Part shown: in pieces, positions 1-8,669 of the stretch
How the letters are laid out: each line of letters opens with the position of its first letter
Numbering within the stretch: position 1 is the first letter of the stretch
Notes under the pieces: model-generated
What the model was told of the DNA's origin: nothing
The model's database searches: none
Seen by the model: the letters and a program-made list of their open reading frames with translations, nothing else
Translations under genes and position numbers: made by a program
Source of the DNA: Pseudoalteromonas luteoviolacea DSM 6061
Lineage (GTDB): Bacteria > Pseudomonadota > Gammaproteobacteria > Enterobacterales > Alteromonadaceae
DNA: 64,000 bases
Reading direction: 5' to 3'
NCBI RefSeq assembly: GCF_001625655.1
Contig: NZ_AUYB01000140.1
Location: 62,001-126,000, forward strand

Positions 1-2
1 AA

Positions 3-842
3 CAAAAGATGCAAATCGACCGATTGGAGCAGCAAGCGCGTTTGGCTGAGCTTGCGCATATTGATTTTAAAAATGAACTAGAGCTGTATTTTCAACCTAT
101 TGTGCGCAACCGTGATGGTGATATTGAATATGTTGAGCTCTTACTGCGCTGGCAGCACCCAAAACAGGGCATACTAGCTGCAAGTAAATTTATCGACGAT
201 ATCCGTATTGCTGGGTTAGCATTGCCTTTAGCGCAATATGTTATTGAGCGCGCAGCGGAGATTGCTTTGGCTCTCAGAGTCGAAGGGATTCAAATGCCAT
301 TGGGTATTAATCTGTTTGGCCCCGAGATGCTGCATGAGGAGTTTATCGAGTTTGTCGATCGCGTGTTGGTTGAACATCAATTATTGCCTCAAGACATCAT
401 TATTGAATGTCCCTCGCAAATGTTTACGACCTTAGATCAACAAGGTATAGCGATGGTTGCGAGGCTGCGTACTATGGGGGTTAGATTGTGTGTGGATGGG
501 TTTGGCGAATCGCCTTTACTGTTGGCTAAGTTGCCTAAATTGGAGGTTGATTATGTCAAACTTGGCCGTTCACTCACTACGCCAAACCAAAGCCAAGGCA
601 ACTTTAAAGCTGTTGTTCGTGGTATTGTTGAAATGCAAAATGTCCAAGATTGCAAAGTGATCTGTGAAGGGGTTGAATCTCAAGAGCAATTACAATTTGC
701 CCAGAATTTGAATGCCTTCGCCGCTCAAGGTTATCTATTCACTCGTCCGTTAAGCAGTGTTGGAATGATTAGCTGGCTTAAACAATGGCGCTGGGAGCAC
801 CCGATCGAAGACCCATCGAGTGCTGCAGACAGTACAGATTAA
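3..842 (+). CDS. EAL-domain protein, 5' partial, probably catalytically impaired
   Basis: C-terminal EAL (cyclic-di-GMP phosphodiesterase-type) domain. The frame is open to the window edge; the first ATG is at 9 but is probably internal to a longer regulator. From that ATG the visible signature positions are E43 in VELLLRW, N101, E133, K184, E220 in CEGVES and Q240 in AQGYLF. The usual DDFG metal-binding motif reads VDGFG, so the second Asp is Gly164, and loop 6 (usually GTGYSSL) is GESPLLL. These losses suggest a non-catalytic or c-di-GMP-binding domain; that is inference. The stop codon overlaps the convergent stop of the next gene within a TTAA. Confidence 0.8.
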   Translation, partial: QKMQIDRLEQQARLAELAHIDFKNELELYFQPIVRNRDGDIEYVELLLRWQHPKQGILAASKFIDDIRIAGLALPLAQYVIERAAEIALALRVEGIQMPLGINLFGPEMLHEEFIEFVDRVLVEHQLLPQDIIIECPSQMFTTLDQQGIAMVARLRTMGVRLCVDGFGESPLLLAKLPKLEVDYVKLGRSLTTPNQSQGNFKAVVRGIVEMQNVQDCKVICEGVESQEQLQFAQNLNAFAAQGYLFTRPLSSVGMISWLKQWRWEHPIEDPSSAADSTD

Positions 843-1894
843 TTCTGTTTAGCTCTGAGGTAACTGCATACAAGCCCAGAGAGCACTTGCCCTGCTTCAA
901 TATGCCCCTGTTGCGCCCCTTGAGGGTGATTCGCGGGTGCTGCTTCGCATAAATGGAGATATTTTGCGTTGGGGTGTAGCGCACCCAAATACACAAAGTG
1001 CTCGGCGTCATTTACACTAAACCCACAGTTGGTAAATGCACTAACAGGCATACCAGAGATTGCATCAACATCAACTTCAATACCCACTGGTCTAGACTTA
1101 TCAAAGCGTTTTAAAGCCGGTGTAATTGCATCCGTTAAACTAACTTGACGAGACACTAATATTTCTTGATAGCTATTAAAGGTAAATCCAGCTTCTGTAA
1201 GCGCGCTGACAATGGTGTCATTATTTTTCTGCTCATGCATGCCAACAACATGATAGTCATTTAAATACCCTTCATGATGCGCATAACTAAAACCATTTCC
1301 AGAGTGTCTTCCTTCCAGAGCCCTAAAATCAGCATGAGGGTCAAAATTGATGGCTTGGCACGGCACTTTTTGACTTTGTGAGAGTGCTTTTAAGAGTCCA
1401 TAACTGTTGTTGTGTCCTCCACCAATCACAATCGGTTCTAGGCCCGCATCAAAAATTGCTTTTAATACGCCACTAACGCGTTGATCAAGCTCAGAGCATA
1501 GAGTTCGCAGTTGCTCCAGCCCTTCAGCGGTGCAATTGTCTATATTTTCGCTTTTTGCCTGCAAGTCAACTGTGATGATTTCACCTAGCAATAACACATT
1601 GTCTGGCTGGAGAAATTGATTGCAGGGTAGATTTAAAAATCGTTTTAAAAATGCAAACCAGCCGTCTGTGGCACCACCGTTTCCGCAATTACCTCGCGGG
1701 CCAATATCTTCGTTAATCGCGACAAGTACGTACTTTATTCCAAATTGGGCGGCATCTTTTAGCGCTTGAGAAAATTCGTTTTGGACTTGCAAAAATGAAA
1801 GGGTTTGCCAAAAGCGCGTTTCATTTTCACGAGTTGAGGTGAACTCATTGATATTCGATTCGTTATAAATCTTAATCCAGTTATTTACAGTCAT
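839..1894 (-). CDS. arginase/agmatinase/formimidoylglutamase-family metallohydrolase
   Basis: 351-residue ureohydrolase-fold enzyme that would hydrolyse a guanidino- or formimino-type C-N bond with a binuclear Mn centre. All six expected metal ligands are visible: H161 in GGGHNN, D185/H187/D189 in DPHAD, and D275/D277 in EVDVD. The length and the GGGHNNSYG and RHSGNGFSY segments resemble formimidoylglutamase (HutG) more than arginase, but no histidine-utilisation gene is nearby, so the substrate cannot be assigned. It lies between a convergent EAL gene and co-oriented rraA about 90 bp upstream. Family assignment is firm; function within it is open. Confidence 0.8.
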   Translation of the reverse strand: MTVNNWIKIYNESNINEFTSTRENETRFWQTLSFLQVQNEFSQALKDAAQFGIKYVLVAINEDIGPRGNCGNGGATDGWFAFLKRFLNLPCNQFLQPDNVLLLGEIITVDLQAKSENIDNCTAEGLEQLRTLCSELDQRVSGVLKAIFDAGLEPIVIGGGHNNSYGLLKALSQSQKVPCQAINFDPHADFRALEGRHSGNGFSYAHHEGYLNDYHVVGMHEQKNNDTIVSALTEAGFTFNSYQEILVSRQVSLTDAITPALKRFDKSRPVGIEVDVDAISGMPVSAFTNCGFSVNDAEHFVYLGALHPNAKYLHLCEAAPANHPQGAQQGHIEAGQVLSGLVCSYLRAKQN

Positions 1895-1982
1895 GGTACT
1901 CAGGTGTTTTTTAATGCAGGTAATTCTATAGAAGATAGCAGAGCTGTTCTCATTTTGAGTAACAGCTCAGGTTTGTTATGTA

Positions 1983-2495
1983 TTATTCATCAGCAGGGTT
2001 GTCATCTACTTCAAGTAGCAGTTCCTCTGCGGAAATGATAATGCCGGTTGAATCAGCATATAGGAAGTCATCGTCAAAGAAAGAGACGCCTGCAAAGTTC
2101 ACAGGGACACCTTGCTCACCTGCGCCTTCACTATCAGCGGCAACGGGGATCGAGGCGATAGCTTGAATACCTAACTCGCATTCTTCCAACTCTTCTACAT
2201 GGCGCACGGCACCATAGACAACAATACCTTGCCAATTATTATCAGTTGCTAATTCAGCGAGGTCGATATCGATTAAAGCACGTCTAGTCGAACCACCGCC
2301 ATCGACCAATAGCACTCTGCCCGTACCATCTTGTTGTAGTACTTCAGCAATCATTTCATTGTTTTCGAAGCATTTAACGGTTTTTACTCGACCACTAAAG
2401 GCGCTTTGACCGCCAAAGTTAATGAACATAGGCTCAAGTACGTCAATGGCATCGGCGAAGTGATCGCACAGATCAGAAGTGCTGTAATCCATCAT
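1983..2495 (-). CDS. rraA: ribonuclease E activity regulator RraA
   Basis: 170-residue homologue of RraA, the trimeric protein that binds RNase E and restrains mRNA decay. The sequence keeps the family core: STSDLCD at the N terminus, NFGG, VKCFE, VLLVDGGGSTRRAL, YGAVR and the acidic C-terminal tail. Length is close to the E. coli protein (161). Two consecutive ATGs are possible starts; a GAGG ribosome-binding site lies 7 bases before the first, so that one is used. Confidence 0.93.
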   Translation of the reverse strand: MMDYSTSDLCDHFADAIDVLEPMFINFGGQSAFSGRVKTVKCFENNEMIAEVLQQDGTGRVLLVDGGGSTRRALIDIDLAELATDNNWQGIVVYGAVRHVEELEECELGIQAIASIPVAADSEGAGEQGVPVNFAGVSFFDDDFLYADSTGIIISAEELLLEVDDNPADE

Positions 2496-2649
2496 AGTAT
2501 CCTCAGAGAATGGCTAAACTGTTGTCAGTATACTCCCATTGAGAAGCTGCGCAATGCTTTGAATCAACTTACATAATTGTGTAACAAAAATGTCGTGTGA
2601 TTGTTATTAAGCTCTTCTATGCTGAATTTGTGAACAAATGTAAGCAACT

Positions 2650-3174
2650 ATGATGAAAGCACAAATAATTAAGCTGGATACGGCGCTTTACTTTGCACTT
2701 TACAAGCCGAAGCGAGGACCATGGTTTAAGTGGTTAATGTTGATGTTATCTAAAAGTGGCAATGGAGGGCTATACGTGGTCCTTGCGCTGCTTAACGGAT
2801 ACTTTATGGGAAAAGTAGGTGTCACTTTCTTTCAAACGGTACTGTTGGCATTTGCCATTGAGCGGCCTTTGTATTTTGTTTTGAAAAATCACTTTGCCAG
2901 AGTGAGGCCATGTGACTGTTTGGCTGTGAAGGCCATGCTCACACCCAGTGATAAGTTTAGTTTGCCCTCAGGACACAGTGCAGGCGCATGGCTATATGCA
3001 ACCTGCTTAATGGAAGTGTACCCGGTATTGACTATTCCACTCATTGTATGGGCAATGGGGGTGTCTTTGTCGCGGGTGTTGGTGGGAGTCCATTATCCAA
3101 TTGATGTGATTATAGGGGCGTTGATGGGCAGCGGGTGTGCTGTGTTGGCAATTGGAATTTTAGGAGAGTTATGA
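2650..3174 (+). CDS. PAP2-family membrane phosphatase
   Basis: 174-residue integral membrane phosphatase of the PAP2/PgpB type, which removes phosphate from lipid phosphates such as undecaprenyl diphosphate or phosphatidate at the membrane surface. The three catalytic motifs are intact: K79 to RP87 (KNHFARVRP), SGH at 107-109, and SR141-x6-H148-xxx-D152. Several hydrophobic segments surround them. Its stop overlaps the start of the glycosyltransferase gene (ATGA), so the two are translationally coupled and may act together on envelope glycolipids (inference). The exact lipid substrate is unknown. Confidence 0.88.
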   Translation: MMKAQIIKLDTALYFALYKPKRGPWFKWLMLMLSKSGNGGLYVVLALLNGYFMGKVGVTFFQTVLLAFAIERPLYFVLKNHFARVRPCDCLAVKAMLTPSDKFSLPSGHSAGAWLYATCLMEVYPVLTIPLIVWAMGVSLSRVLVGVHYPIDVIIGALMGSGCAVLAIGILGEL

Positions 3175-4217
3175 AAATATTATACGGTATCCAGGGAACA
3201 GGGAATGGCCACATTACACGTGCACGTGTAATGGCTGAATGTTTCAAGAGCATGAATATCGAAGTAGACTATTTATTTTCTGGTCGTCCAGCAGATCAGT
3301 ACTTTGATATGGATGTCTTTGGCGAGTTTCAAACGCGCACAGGTATGAGTTTTATCACAAAAAGTGGCCGATTAAACTATCGTGAAACCGCAAAGCAGTT
3401 AAAATTGGGGACGTTTGTTCGTGACGTAAAATCATTAAACATCAAACGCTATGATATGGTATTTAATGACTTCGAACCAATATCTGCATGGGCTGCTAAA
3501 TTGGCTAAGGTTCCTGTTGTTGCGATGAGTCATCAAGCCGCTTTTTTATCCCCAGAAGTTCCCTTGTTTGGTGCCGGTGCAATGCAGCGTGCACTCATTC
3601 GCTGGTTTGCCCCAGCAGATGTCTTTTTAGGGGTTCATTGGCAGCCATTTGCAAAGAACATCGTACCGCCATTCATTGCATATCATGGTGCCCATCAAGC
3701 ATCCATTCCAAATAAAGTTCTGGTGTACCTGCCTTTTGAGGACCTTAATAGTATTGTGGAGCTGCTGGGAGATTTTCCAGATAGGGAGTTTTATTGCTAT
3801 CACCCGGATGCGATGGATCAGTCAATCAATCATATTCATTTACGTGCCCCTTCAAGGCAAGGCTTTTTAGAGGACTTGGCCAGTGCCTCTGGGGTGGTTG
3901 CTAATGCTGGTTTTGAACTGTCGAGTGAAGCGCTTAAATACGGTAAGAAGTTATTGTTAAAGCCACTGCAAGGACAGTTTGAGCAGCAGAGCAATGCGTT
4001 GACACTTGAGTCGCTGGGACTTGCAAATGTTATGAACTACCTAAATTCAGAAGCATTGGCGGAATGGTTGGAATATCCAGAGGGGCAGGTCATTGATTTT
4101 CCATCGGATGCAACGCCTTTAGCAAATTGGTTAGCAAAAGGACAATGGCAAGATTACAGTGCACTTCACGATAGTTTATGGCATCCGATCCTTGAAAATA
4201 GGAACAAAGTTGCATGA
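3171..4217 (+). CDS. GT-B-type glycosyltransferase (MJ1255-like)
   Basis: 348 residues. The N terminus has the GT-B nucleotide-sugar fold signature GTGNGH at about 8-13, and the C-terminal half has NAGFELSSEAL, the donor-binding region typical of the MJ1255-like family related to UDP-glycosyltransferases. The start at 3171 is preferred over an in-frame ATG at 3135, because TAGGAG lies just upstream at 3161 and the ATG overlaps the stop of the PAP2 gene. Donor and acceptor cannot be told from sequence; the neighbour suggests a lipid-linked acceptor. Confidence 0.78.
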   Translation: MKILYGIQGTGNGHITRARVMAECFKSMNIEVDYLFSGRPADQYFDMDVFGEFQTRTGMSFITKSGRLNYRETAKQLKLGTFVRDVKSLNIKRYDMVFNDFEPISAWAAKLAKVPVVAMSHQAAFLSPEVPLFGAGAMQRALIRWFAPADVFLGVHWQPFAKNIVPPFIAYHGAHQASIPNKVLVYLPFEDLNSIVELLGDFPDREFYCYHPDAMDQSINHIHLRAPSRQGFLEDLASASGVVANAGFELSSEALKYGKKLLLKPLQGQFEQQSNALTLESLGLANVMNYLNSEALAEWLEYPEGQVIDFPSDATPLANWLAKGQWQDYSALHDSLWHPILENRNKVA

Positions 4218-4324
4218 TAGATGAGCATTTTGAAAAAAAATTGCTTAAAGTTGTAGATTGAATTTCGACGCAAGGTGAGTTTGGCTATACTATATTGCAG
4301 GTTCTGTAATAATTAGGTAACTGT

Positions 4325-6205
4325 ATGGCTCTACTTGAAAATCTCACCATTAAAAGGCGTTTGCAGATAAACGCGGTAGTTGTGGGTGTAGCATTGCTTG
4401 TGATGTTGGCGGTGATAATCATCGAAGCCAATACAATGCGCCGCTTAAATGAAACAATTCAATATGCTGAAGAGCTGGATGTTCACGAACTCTCAATGCG
4501 CAAATATGAAAAGAACTTTTTGTTCTATAAAGATATTGAAGCGCTAGAAAAGTTTGAAAACGAATATCGTCAGTTGCAAACTAAGAAAGCATTGTTAAAC
4601 GAGATCTTTGTCGAGTTTAATATAGACCGATCGCAGCTAGGGCAGTTTGATGAGTTGGTTAAGCAATACCACCAATCATTTAATCATGTTGTCTCGCTGC
4701 AAAGAACGATTGGTTTACATCCAAAAGATGCACTGTATGGTGAACTTCGTAAAGCCGTTCATGGCGTGGAAACTCTGCTTAAACAAAAAGAAGACTATAA
4801 GCTGCTAACAACGATGCTACAGCTTCGTAGAGCAGAAAAAGACTTTATGCTCCGCCTAGATACAAAGTATCTTGGTAAATTCAATAAACATATTGAGACC
4901 TTTGAGGCGCAAATTAGAGAGTCTTCTCACAGTAATAGCTACCAACAAGAATTAATTAGCCTACTTAATGTGTATCAAAGTAAGTTTAAAGGCTTGATTG
5001 ATACGCAAGTAGCACTAGGTGTAGATCTTGACAGTGGTGCACTAGGTGAGATGAAGCGAATTGTACAGCAAAGTGATGCTGTGGTTGTTGCGATTGTCGA
5101 ACAGACCAAGCAAGAAATTAATAATAACGCGGAATTTGCAAAATTTGTCGCGATTGTGATTTTCATTGTCGCGGGTGTCATTGTGATGTTTTTAGTCTGG
5201 TCCACTAGCCGCTCCATTATTCGCCCTGTTGAACGCGTATATCAAACCATTGAACGCATTAGAAGGGAGAACAATTTAGGTATTTTCATTGAGCAAACCG
5301 GGAATGATGAAATCACGGTGATGACCCGTGACTTCAATAGTCTGATCGGTGATTTTAAAGAGCTGATTTCCGATGTTAATCGTGCATTAGTGACCATCAA
5401 TGATGCCACAGACCATTTATCGCAAACTACGGCGCAAACCAGTGCTGGTATGAATGAGCAGCTTCACGAAGCGGATATGGTGGCAACGGCTGCAACAGAA
5501 ATGCAGGCGACGATACAGGATATTTCACACAATACGGAAGCGGCTGCGCAAAAAGCCGAATCAACCAATAACAATGCTCAACAAGGTCGCAGCGAAGTGA
5601 CTTCAACCATCGACCATATTATGGCGTTATCGCACTCGTTAAGTGGCGCATCCGAAGTGGTCGGTCAGTTAGAGCGTGATGGTGAAACAATCGGCTCGGT
5701 ATTGGATGTTATTCGCGGCATTGCTGAGCAAACTAACTTACTCGCGCTCAATGCGGCAATCGAAGCGGCACGTGCTGGCGAGCAAGGGCGAGGCTTTGCA
5801 GTTGTGGCAGATGAAGTGCGTTCATTAGCTCAGCGTACTCAGGACTCTACTCAAGAGATAGAAAGTATTATTTCGACGTTACAGCAGCGTACTCAAGATG
5901 TGGTAAGCATCATGGAAGAGTGTCGTGGTCAAAGTAATGAGAGTGTTGAACAGGCCGAAAGAGCCGGTGAACTCTTAGGCTTGATAACGGAAGATGTACA
6001 AAATATCATGGATATGAGTACCCACATTGCAACAGCCATTGATGAGCAAAACCAAGTGGCGTCTGAAGTGAATAAAAATGTTGTGAAAATCAGGGACATC
6101 GCTCAGGGGGCGTCTGAGCACGCAGCATCTAATGCGCAAAGCAGTGAAGAGCTTTCGGAACAGGCTAGAGCACTGCATATGGCCATTGACAAGTACAAAG
6201 TCTAA
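4325..6205 (+). CDS. methyl-accepting chemotaxis protein with HBM-like sensor
   Basis: 626-residue transmembrane chemoreceptor. A transmembrane segment at about 15-34 and another at 273-294 bracket a largely helical periplasmic domain with two related motifs, MRKYEKNFLF (58-67) and LRRAEKDFML (167-176). These are the hallmark of the helical bimodular (HBM) sensor family. A HAMP domain follows (about 296-350), then a cytoplasmic signalling domain with the conserved hairpin tip GIAEQTNLLALNAAIEAA. No C-terminal CheR-binding pentapeptide is present. HBM receptors bind small organic acids in known cases; this ligand is unknown. Monocistronic, with a terminator directly after. Confidence 0.92.
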   Translation: MALLENLTIKRRLQINAVVVGVALLVMLAVIIIEANTMRRLNETIQYAEELDVHELSMRKYEKNFLFYKDIEALEKFENEYRQLQTKKALLNEIFVEFNIDRSQLGQFDELVKQYHQSFNHVVSLQRTIGLHPKDALYGELRKAVHGVETLLKQKEDYKLLTTMLQLRRAEKDFMLRLDTKYLGKFNKHIETFEAQIRESSHSNSYQQELISLLNVYQSKFKGLIDTQVALGVDLDSGALGEMKRIVQQSDAVVVAIVEQTKQEINNNAEFAKFVAIVIFIVAGVIVMFLVWSTSRSIIRPVERVYQTIERIRRENNLGIFIEQTGNDEITVMTRDFNSLIGDFKELISDVNRALVTINDATDHLSQTTAQTSAGMNEQLHEADMVATAATEMQATIQDISHNTEAAAQKAESTNNNAQQGRSEVTSTIDHIMALSHSLSGASEVVGQLERDGETIGSVLDVIRGIAEQTNLLALNAAIEAARAGEQGRGFAVVADEVRSLAQRTQDSTQEIESIISTLQQRTQDVVSIMEECRGQSNESVEQAERAGELLGLITEDVQNIMDMSTHIATAIDEQNQVASEVNKNVVKIRDIAQGASEHAASNAQSSEELSEQARALHMAIDKYKV

Positions 6206-6215
6206 AATTCCAGCC

Positions 6216-6252
6216 AGTGCCTAAAGTAACCGTTTTAGGCACTTTACTCTTT
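6216..6252 (+). terminator. intrinsic terminator after the chemoreceptor gene
   Basis: Perfect 10-bp inverted repeat AGTGCCTAAA / TTTAGGCACT with an 8-base loop, 11 bases after the stop codon, followed by a T-rich run on the plus strand. Confidence 0.75.
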
Positions 6253-6319
6253 TATCCAGCCAAAGTGCTATTCACATTTCAGGTGTCAGCGCGCAATAAT
6301 TTATCTTGGTCTAGTGTTG

Positions 6320-6694
6320 TTAAGGAATAAACTTAATCGGAACGCTGTTTTTACTTTGATGGTGTGCTTCAACTCTTTGTTGATAGGCACTCCATAATGA
6401 TGCGTGTTCTGTACAGAGCTTTCGTAAGTATTGCCAACTAAACAGTCCAGAATTGTGACCATCGTCAAAACAAAGTCGAACCGCATAGTGGCCAACAGGC
6501 TCTAACTGAGAGATCTGCACATCTTGCTTATTTAGGACTAGCTGTTGCTGTGAAGGGCCATGGCCTTGCACTTCTGCCGAGGGAGAGTGGGTACGCAAAA
6601 ACTCACTACTTAATGCAACGACTAAGTCGTCGTCAAAGTGAATGTCGAGCATTTTGCTGATACGGTGATAATGTAATTTTGTGACTTGATACAT
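6320..6694 (-). CDS. DUF971 (GBBH-like N-terminal domain) protein
   Basis: 124-residue protein with the DUF971 fold, also found at the N terminus of gamma-butyrobetaine hydroxylases. Supporting segments are KMLDIHFDDD near the N terminus, the V-G-HYAVRLCFDDGHNSGLFSW core, and YLRKL. It lies directly downstream of hslU, an arrangement I recall from related marine gammaproteobacteria. Known DUF971 proteins are linked to iron-sulfur handling, but no role is established for this one. A hairpin between hslU and this gene suggests partial uncoupling from hslVU. Confidence 0.82.
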   Translation of the reverse strand: MYQVTKLHYHRISKMLDIHFDDDLVVALSSEFLRTHSPSAEVQGHGPSQQQLVLNKQDVQISQLEPVGHYAVRLCFDDGHNSGLFSWQYLRKLCTEHASLWSAYQQRVEAHHQSKNSVPIKFIP

Positions 6695-6697
6695 AAA

Positions 6698-6720
6698 AGT
6701 AAGGCCAGCTTGTGCTGGCC
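6698..6720 (-). terminator. hairpin between hslU and the DUF971 gene
   Basis: Inverted repeat GGCCAGC / GCTGGCC with loop TTGT (6703-6720), downstream of hslU. Read on the minus strand it is followed by TTACTTTT, a weak T-tract, so it is likely an intrinsic or attenuating terminator. Confidence 0.6.
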
Positions 6721-6730
6721 CTTTCCTCAG

Positions 6731-8059
6731 TTAAAGAATGAAGCGACTGAGATCTTCATCTTGTACTAATACATCTAAATGCTGTTCAACGTATTTCGCA
6801 TCGATTGTGAGCGACTGACCAGCTTTGTCTGAAGCATCGTAAGAGATTTCTTCCATCAGTTTTTCCATTACAGTATGCAGACGTCTAGCACCGATATTTT
6901 CGGTTTTTTCGTTTACTTGCCAAGCTGCTTCAGCAATGCGTTCAATGGCGTCATCAGTGAACTCAACAGATACCTGTTCAGTGTGCAGTAATGCCTGTTG
7001 TTGCTCTGTCAAAGAAGCGTGAGGCTCGGTTAAAATACGCTTAAAGTCTTTTGCAGTTAGCGCTTCTAGTTCAACGCGGATTGGTAAGCGGCCTTGTAGT
7101 TCAGGGATCAGATCAGATGGTTTTGCCATCTGGAACGCACCGGAAGCAATGAACAGAATGTGATCTGTTTTTACCATACCATGCTTGGTACTTACCGTTG
7201 AGCCTTCGATTAATGGGAGTAAGTCGCGTTGTACGCCTTCTCGGCTTACATCTGGACCGGACGCTTCGCCACGCTTACAAATCTTGTCAATTTCATCAAC
7301 AAAAACAATACCGTTTTGCTCTACAGCAAAAATGGCTTGCTCTTTAAGTTCTTCCGGGTTGACTAACTTCGCAGCTTCTTCTTCGATCAGCAGTTTAAAT
7401 GCTTCTTTAATCTTTAGCTTACGGTTTTTCTTTTTGTCGCCAGATAGGTTTTGGAACATCCCCTGAAGTTGGTTGGTCATTTCTTCCATACCAGGAGGAG
7501 CCATAATTTCAACTTGGGGTGATGTTTCAGCGATATCAATATCGATTTCTTTGTCGTCTAATTGACCTTCTCGCAGTTTTTTACGGAAAACTTGGCGAGT
7601 AGAGCTGTTTTCTGCGGGTTGTGCTTCGCCCCAGGCGTCTTTTGCTGGTGGCAGCAACGCATCTAAAATACGTTCTTCAGCAGCTTCTTCTGCACGGTGT
7701 TTGTGCTTTTTAGTCTGCTGCTCACGAGTCATTTTGAAAGACACTTCAACCAAATCGCGAATAATCGTTTCAACTTCTTTGCCGACATAACCTACTTCAG
7801 TAAATTTGGTTGCCTCGACTTTGATAAAAGGTGCATTAGCCAATTTTGCTAGTCGACGTGCGATCTCAGTTTTACCAACACCAGTTGGACCTATCATTAA
7901 GATGTTTTTAGGTGTTACCTCAGCACGTAAATCGTCGTTTAATTGCATGCGTCGCCAGCGGTTTCTAAGTGCAATTGCAACCGCTTTCTTAGCCTTGTCC
8001 TGACCAATAATGTGTTGGTCTAACTCATGAACGATTTCTCTAGGTGTCATTGCTGTCAT
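6731..8059 (-). CDS. hslU: HslU, ATPase subunit of the HslUV protease
   Basis: 442-residue AAA+ unfoldase that feeds substrates to the HslV peptidase in the cytoplasm. Walker A GPTGVGKT is at 57-64, pore loop GYVG at 90-93, Walker B IVFVDEID at about 250, and the C-terminal tail LSRFIL is the element that docks into HslV. Length matches E. coli HslU (443). It is 11 bp downstream of hslV in the same operon. No anomalies. Confidence 0.97.
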   Translation of the reverse strand: MTAMTPREIVHELDQHIIGQDKAKKAVAIALRNRWRRMQLNDDLRAEVTPKNILMIGPTGVGKTEIARRLAKLANAPFIKVEATKFTEVGYVGKEVETIIRDLVEVSFKMTREQQTKKHKHRAEEAAEERILDALLPPAKDAWGEAQPAENSSTRQVFRKKLREGQLDDKEIDIDIAETSPQVEIMAPPGMEEMTNQLQGMFQNLSGDKKKNRKLKIKEAFKLLIEEEAAKLVNPEELKEQAIFAVEQNGIVFVDEIDKICKRGEASGPDVSREGVQRDLLPLIEGSTVSTKHGMVKTDHILFIASGAFQMAKPSDLIPELQGRLPIRVELEALTAKDFKRILTEPHASLTEQQQALLHTEQVSVEFTDDAIERIAEAAWQVNEKTENIGARRLHTVMEKLMEEISYDASDKAGQSLTIDAKYVEQHLDVLVQDEDLSRFIL

Positions 8060-8070
8060 GGATTTTCCTA

Positions 8071-8589
8071 TTACAATTCTTCGATGGTCTGGAAGTTGTT
8101 TGTGAATACACAGATATCACCCGCAATCTTTAAGCTTTTCTCGACAATTTCGCGCGCACTAAGATCGGTGTTTTCAATGAGCGCTGTCGCAGCAGCTTGA
8201 GCGAAGTTGCCGCCACTGCCGATAGCAATAAGGTCGTGCTCAGGCTGAACAACATCACCGTTACCAGTGATAATTAATGACGCGGTTTCATCAGCCACGG
8301 CTAGTAAAGCCTCTAACTTTCGTAGTGCGCGATCTGTGCGCCAGTCTTTGGCCATTTCGACTGCCGCTCGAGTAAGGTGGCCTTGGTGCATTTCTAATTT
8401 AGTTTCAAAACGTTCAAACAGTGTAAATGCATCGGCAGTGCCACCAGCAAAGCCCGCTAGTACTTTACCGTTGTATAGGCGACGCACTTTTTTGGCATTG
8501 CCTTTCATCACCGTATTGCCAAGAGAAACTTGGCCGTCACCGCCGATAACAACTTTGTCACCGCGACGAACGCTTACGATAGTAGTCAT
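8071..8589 (-). CDS. hslV: HslV, peptidase subunit of the HslUV protease
   Basis: 172-residue N-terminal-threonine peptidase of the proteasome-like family. The mature nucleophile is Thr2 (MTTIVSVRR), and GDGQVSLGNTVMK and GSGGNFAQAAA are typical. It assembles as a double hexameric ring capped by HslU. Length is close to E. coli HslV (176). Co-transcribed with hslU; a sigma-32-like promoter sits just upstream. Confidence 0.97.
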   Translation of the reverse strand: MTTIVSVRRGDKVVIGGDGQVSLGNTVMKGNAKKVRRLYNGKVLAGFAGGTADAFTLFERFETKLEMHQGHLTRAAVEMAKDWRTDRALRKLEALLAVADETASLIITGNGDVVQPEHDLIAIGSGGNFAQAAATALIENTDLSAREIVEKSLKIAGDICVFTNNFQTIEEL

Positions 8590-8640
8590 AGTATTCCTTA
8601 AAAGAGGCCTTTGCCTCGGATAATTATATCAATAAATGCA

Positions 8641-8669
8641 TAGATGAGGGCGGCTGTGCTAATTTCAAG
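8641..8669 (-). promoter_or_regulatory. heat-shock (sigma-32-type) promoter for hslVU
   Basis: On the minus strand CTTGAA (8669-8664), a 14-base spacer and CCTCATCTA (8649-8641) match the sigma-32 consensus CTTGAA-N13/14-CCCCATNTA with one change in the -10. It lies about 50 bp before hslV and overlaps the last codons of ftsN. HslVU is heat-shock controlled in E. coli, which fits. Confidence 0.7.
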
